From: an uncultured Phaeodactylibacter sp.
GTDB taxonomy: Bacteria; Bacteroidota; Bacteroidia; Chitinophagales; Saprospiraceae
Direction of reading: 5' to 3'
Assembly (NCBI GenBank): GCA_913062745.1
Contig: CAJXXJ010000278.1
Location: 1 to 5,738, forward strand
DNA: 5,738 bases
Translations under genes and position numbers: made by a program
Notes under the pieces: model-generated
Told to the model about the DNA's origin: nothing
The model's input: the letters and a program-made list of their open reading frames with translations, nothing else
The model's database searches: none
In this document: one piece after another, positions 5,013 to 5,738 of the stretch
Numbering within the stretch: the stretch's first letter is position 1
Layout of the letters: every line of letters starts with the position of its first letter

Positions 5013-5084
5013 TAGCCCCAGGCAGGATCGAACTGCCATCTACGGTTTAGGAAACCGTCGTTCTATCCATTGAACTATGGGGCC
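5013..5084 (-). tRNA. tRNA-Arg, anticodon CCU
   Basis: A 72-nt cloverleaf can be folded by hand. The acceptor GGCCCCA pairs with TGGGGCT (G-U at the first pair) and the D arm is GTTC/GAAC. The anticodon stem ACGGT/ACCGT closes the loop TTCCTAA. The T arm GGCAG/CTGCC has loop TTCGATC, and the discriminator base is A. The anticodon CCT (5051-5049) reads AGG, arginine. The 3' CCA is not encoded (CTA follows), so it must be added by nucleotidyltransferase. All stems are paired and nothing suggests decay. Confidence 0.96.
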
Positions 5085-5125
5085 AAATCCGGTGACGATA
5101 CTGTATCCGTACGCTTTTCGATGGG

Positions 5126-5156
5126 CAAATATACAGATTGATCGTCAAAGTATAAA
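5126..5156 (-). promoter_or_regulatory. Candidate tRNA-Arg promoter
   Basis: On the minus strand TATATTTG (5133-5126) is a perfect match to the Bacteroidota -7 element TAnnTTTG. TTTA (5156-5153), three of four for the -33 TTTG box, lies 19 nt upstream. Transcription would start near 5119, leaving a leader of about 35 nt before the tRNA 5' end at 5084. Confidence 0.65.
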
Positions 5157-5395
5157 TGGGCAGCCTGGAATAAGAGGGGGCGGGTTGTTGATGCCCGGGC
5201 GCTCACCCGAGAATGTCCACTAAACTGTGCCTGCCGGAAATATGCCACGTTTAACTCGTTGGTAGTTAAGCTCTGCGTGCTCCCTGCCTACCAGCAGGTA
5301 GGTGCGCCTTCGCGTGTGACACACATTTTTGAATACCCTCGTATCTGGAGCGTAAAAGCCTGTTGGAACAAAAACTGGCGACCAAGCAGTTTTCT
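5157..5395. other. Gene-free region with short hairpins
   Basis: No coding frame or RNA gene is recognisable. Short inverted repeats are present: GCCCGGGC near 5194, TTAACT (5251-5256) with AGTTAA (5264-5269), and CCTACC-agca-GGTAGG (5287-5302). The last is followed by GCGCCTTCGCG and GTGTGACACAC, then ATTTTTG. The cluster at 5286-5330 could end a plus-strand transcript, but the stems are short and I do not call a terminator. Confidence 0.4.
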
Positions 5396-5415
5396 AAAGT
5401 AAGCCCCCCGCTTAC
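5396..5415 (-). terminator. Hairpin downstream of the secreted-protein gene
   Basis: GTAAGC (5399-5404) and GCTTAC (5410-5415) form a perfect 6-bp stem with a five-base loop, 17 bp after the stop codon at 5433. On the minus strand TTT follows; on the plus strand CTTTTCC follows. The position suits a terminator for the upstream minus-strand gene, possibly bidirectional, but the stem and U-tracts are short. Confidence 0.5.
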
Positions 5416-5432
5416 CTTTTCCTAACTAAGCA

Positions 5433-5738
5433 TTAACAATCCAACACCACATTCCTGACCTGATCTTTACCCTCGCCATCCCATTGAAAGCTTTTGGATT
5501 GAAAACTCCACCCATCCGAGGCATAGATGGAATAATTTCCTGCGGGGCCAGTGATGAGCACCTTGCCATCAGCGTCGCTTTTTCCAACGATGTATTTTCC
5601 AGCAGGATCCTGCCCCTCCACCGTAATGCCCGGATAGGGTTCATCACAGGATTTGACCACGATCGTGAAATAAGTATCTCCTTCTACGATGTGGTAGATA
5701 TCTGCAACGTTGGGGCCACCAATATAGTTATAAGCCGG
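5433..5738 (-). CDS. C-terminal end of a probable secreted protein with a carboxypeptidase-regulatory-like domain
   Basis: The frame is open from the right edge of the window to the TAA ending at 5433, giving 101 residues with no native start in view. The fragment begins PAYNYIGGPNVADIYHIVEG. It contains ITVEGQDPAGKYIVGKSDADGKVLITGPAG followed by NYSIYASDGWSF, here cited only as landmarks at residues about 38-80. A prosthetic beta-strand pattern with 'DADGKV ... GPAGNYSIYA' is typical of carboxypeptidase-regulatory/Cna-B-like beta sandwiches, often found in extracellular Bacteroidota proteins. The protein ends VVLDC; I see no type IX secretion C-terminal domain. It has no catalytic motif in this part, so no specific function is claimed. 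It is separated from the tRNA by about 350 bp and looks unrelated to it. Confidence 0.8.
   Translation of the reverse strand, partial: PAYNYIGGPNVADIYHIVEGDTYFTIVVKSCDEPYPGITVEGQDPAGKYIVGKSDADGKVLITGPAGNYSIYASDGWSFQSKSFQWDGEGKDQVRNVVLDC

Overview
The window looks like a chromosome segment of a Bacteroidota bacterium, plausibly from the Saprospiria (Lewinella/Phaeodactylibacter-like). The reasons are two good matches to the Bacteroidota promoter pattern (TTTG ... TAnnTTTG), the general lack of strong Shine-Dalgarno sites, and a secreted TPR sensor histidine kinase paired with a LytTR response regulator. The genus-level guess is recognition, not proof. Every gene I can support is on the minus strand, so the biological reading order runs from high to low coordinates.

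Reading order: (1) 5738-5433, the C-terminal end of a probably secreted protein with a carboxypeptidase-regulatory/Cna-B-like beta domain, followed by a hairpin. (2) 5156-5013, a promoter and tRNA-Arg(CCU). (3) 5012-4289, about 720 bp without a credible protein gene. It holds two well-formed intrinsic terminators pointing along the plus strand, a perfect 13-bp inverted repeat, several smaller hairpins, and three 9-bp direct repeats spaced exactly 21 bp apart. (4) 4288-2083, a TPR/transmembrane/HisKA-HATPase sensor kinase that is broken twice: an amber codon at position 36 and a frame-breaking lesion near 3472. (5) 2068-1313, an intact LytTR response regulator 14 bp downstream. (6) 1312-930, an intergenic stretch with a nested palindrome and the trp promoter. 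(7) 929-1, a trp leader peptide with three tandem Trp codons, an attenuator hairpin, and the first 260 codons of trpE, which runs off the left edge.

Two logics stand out. The left end is a complete-looking ribosome-mediated attenuation control region for tryptophan synthesis: promoter, 18-residue leader MMIVTCNNWWWHIHFDTE, competing hairpins, then trpE. The centre is a decaying two-component system. The kinase is disrupted but its regulator is intact, and the 21-bp repeats upstream match the spacing expected of LytTR binding sites. Every measurable TPR repeat in the kinase is exactly 40 residues long except the one holding the frameshift. That predicts a 38-nt deletion rather than a one-base sequencing error.

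A 15-nt sequence from the 3' end of the tRNA-Arg gene recurs inside the kinase signal-peptide codons 760 bp away, in the same orientation. It may mark an old tRNA-site integration, or it may be chance.
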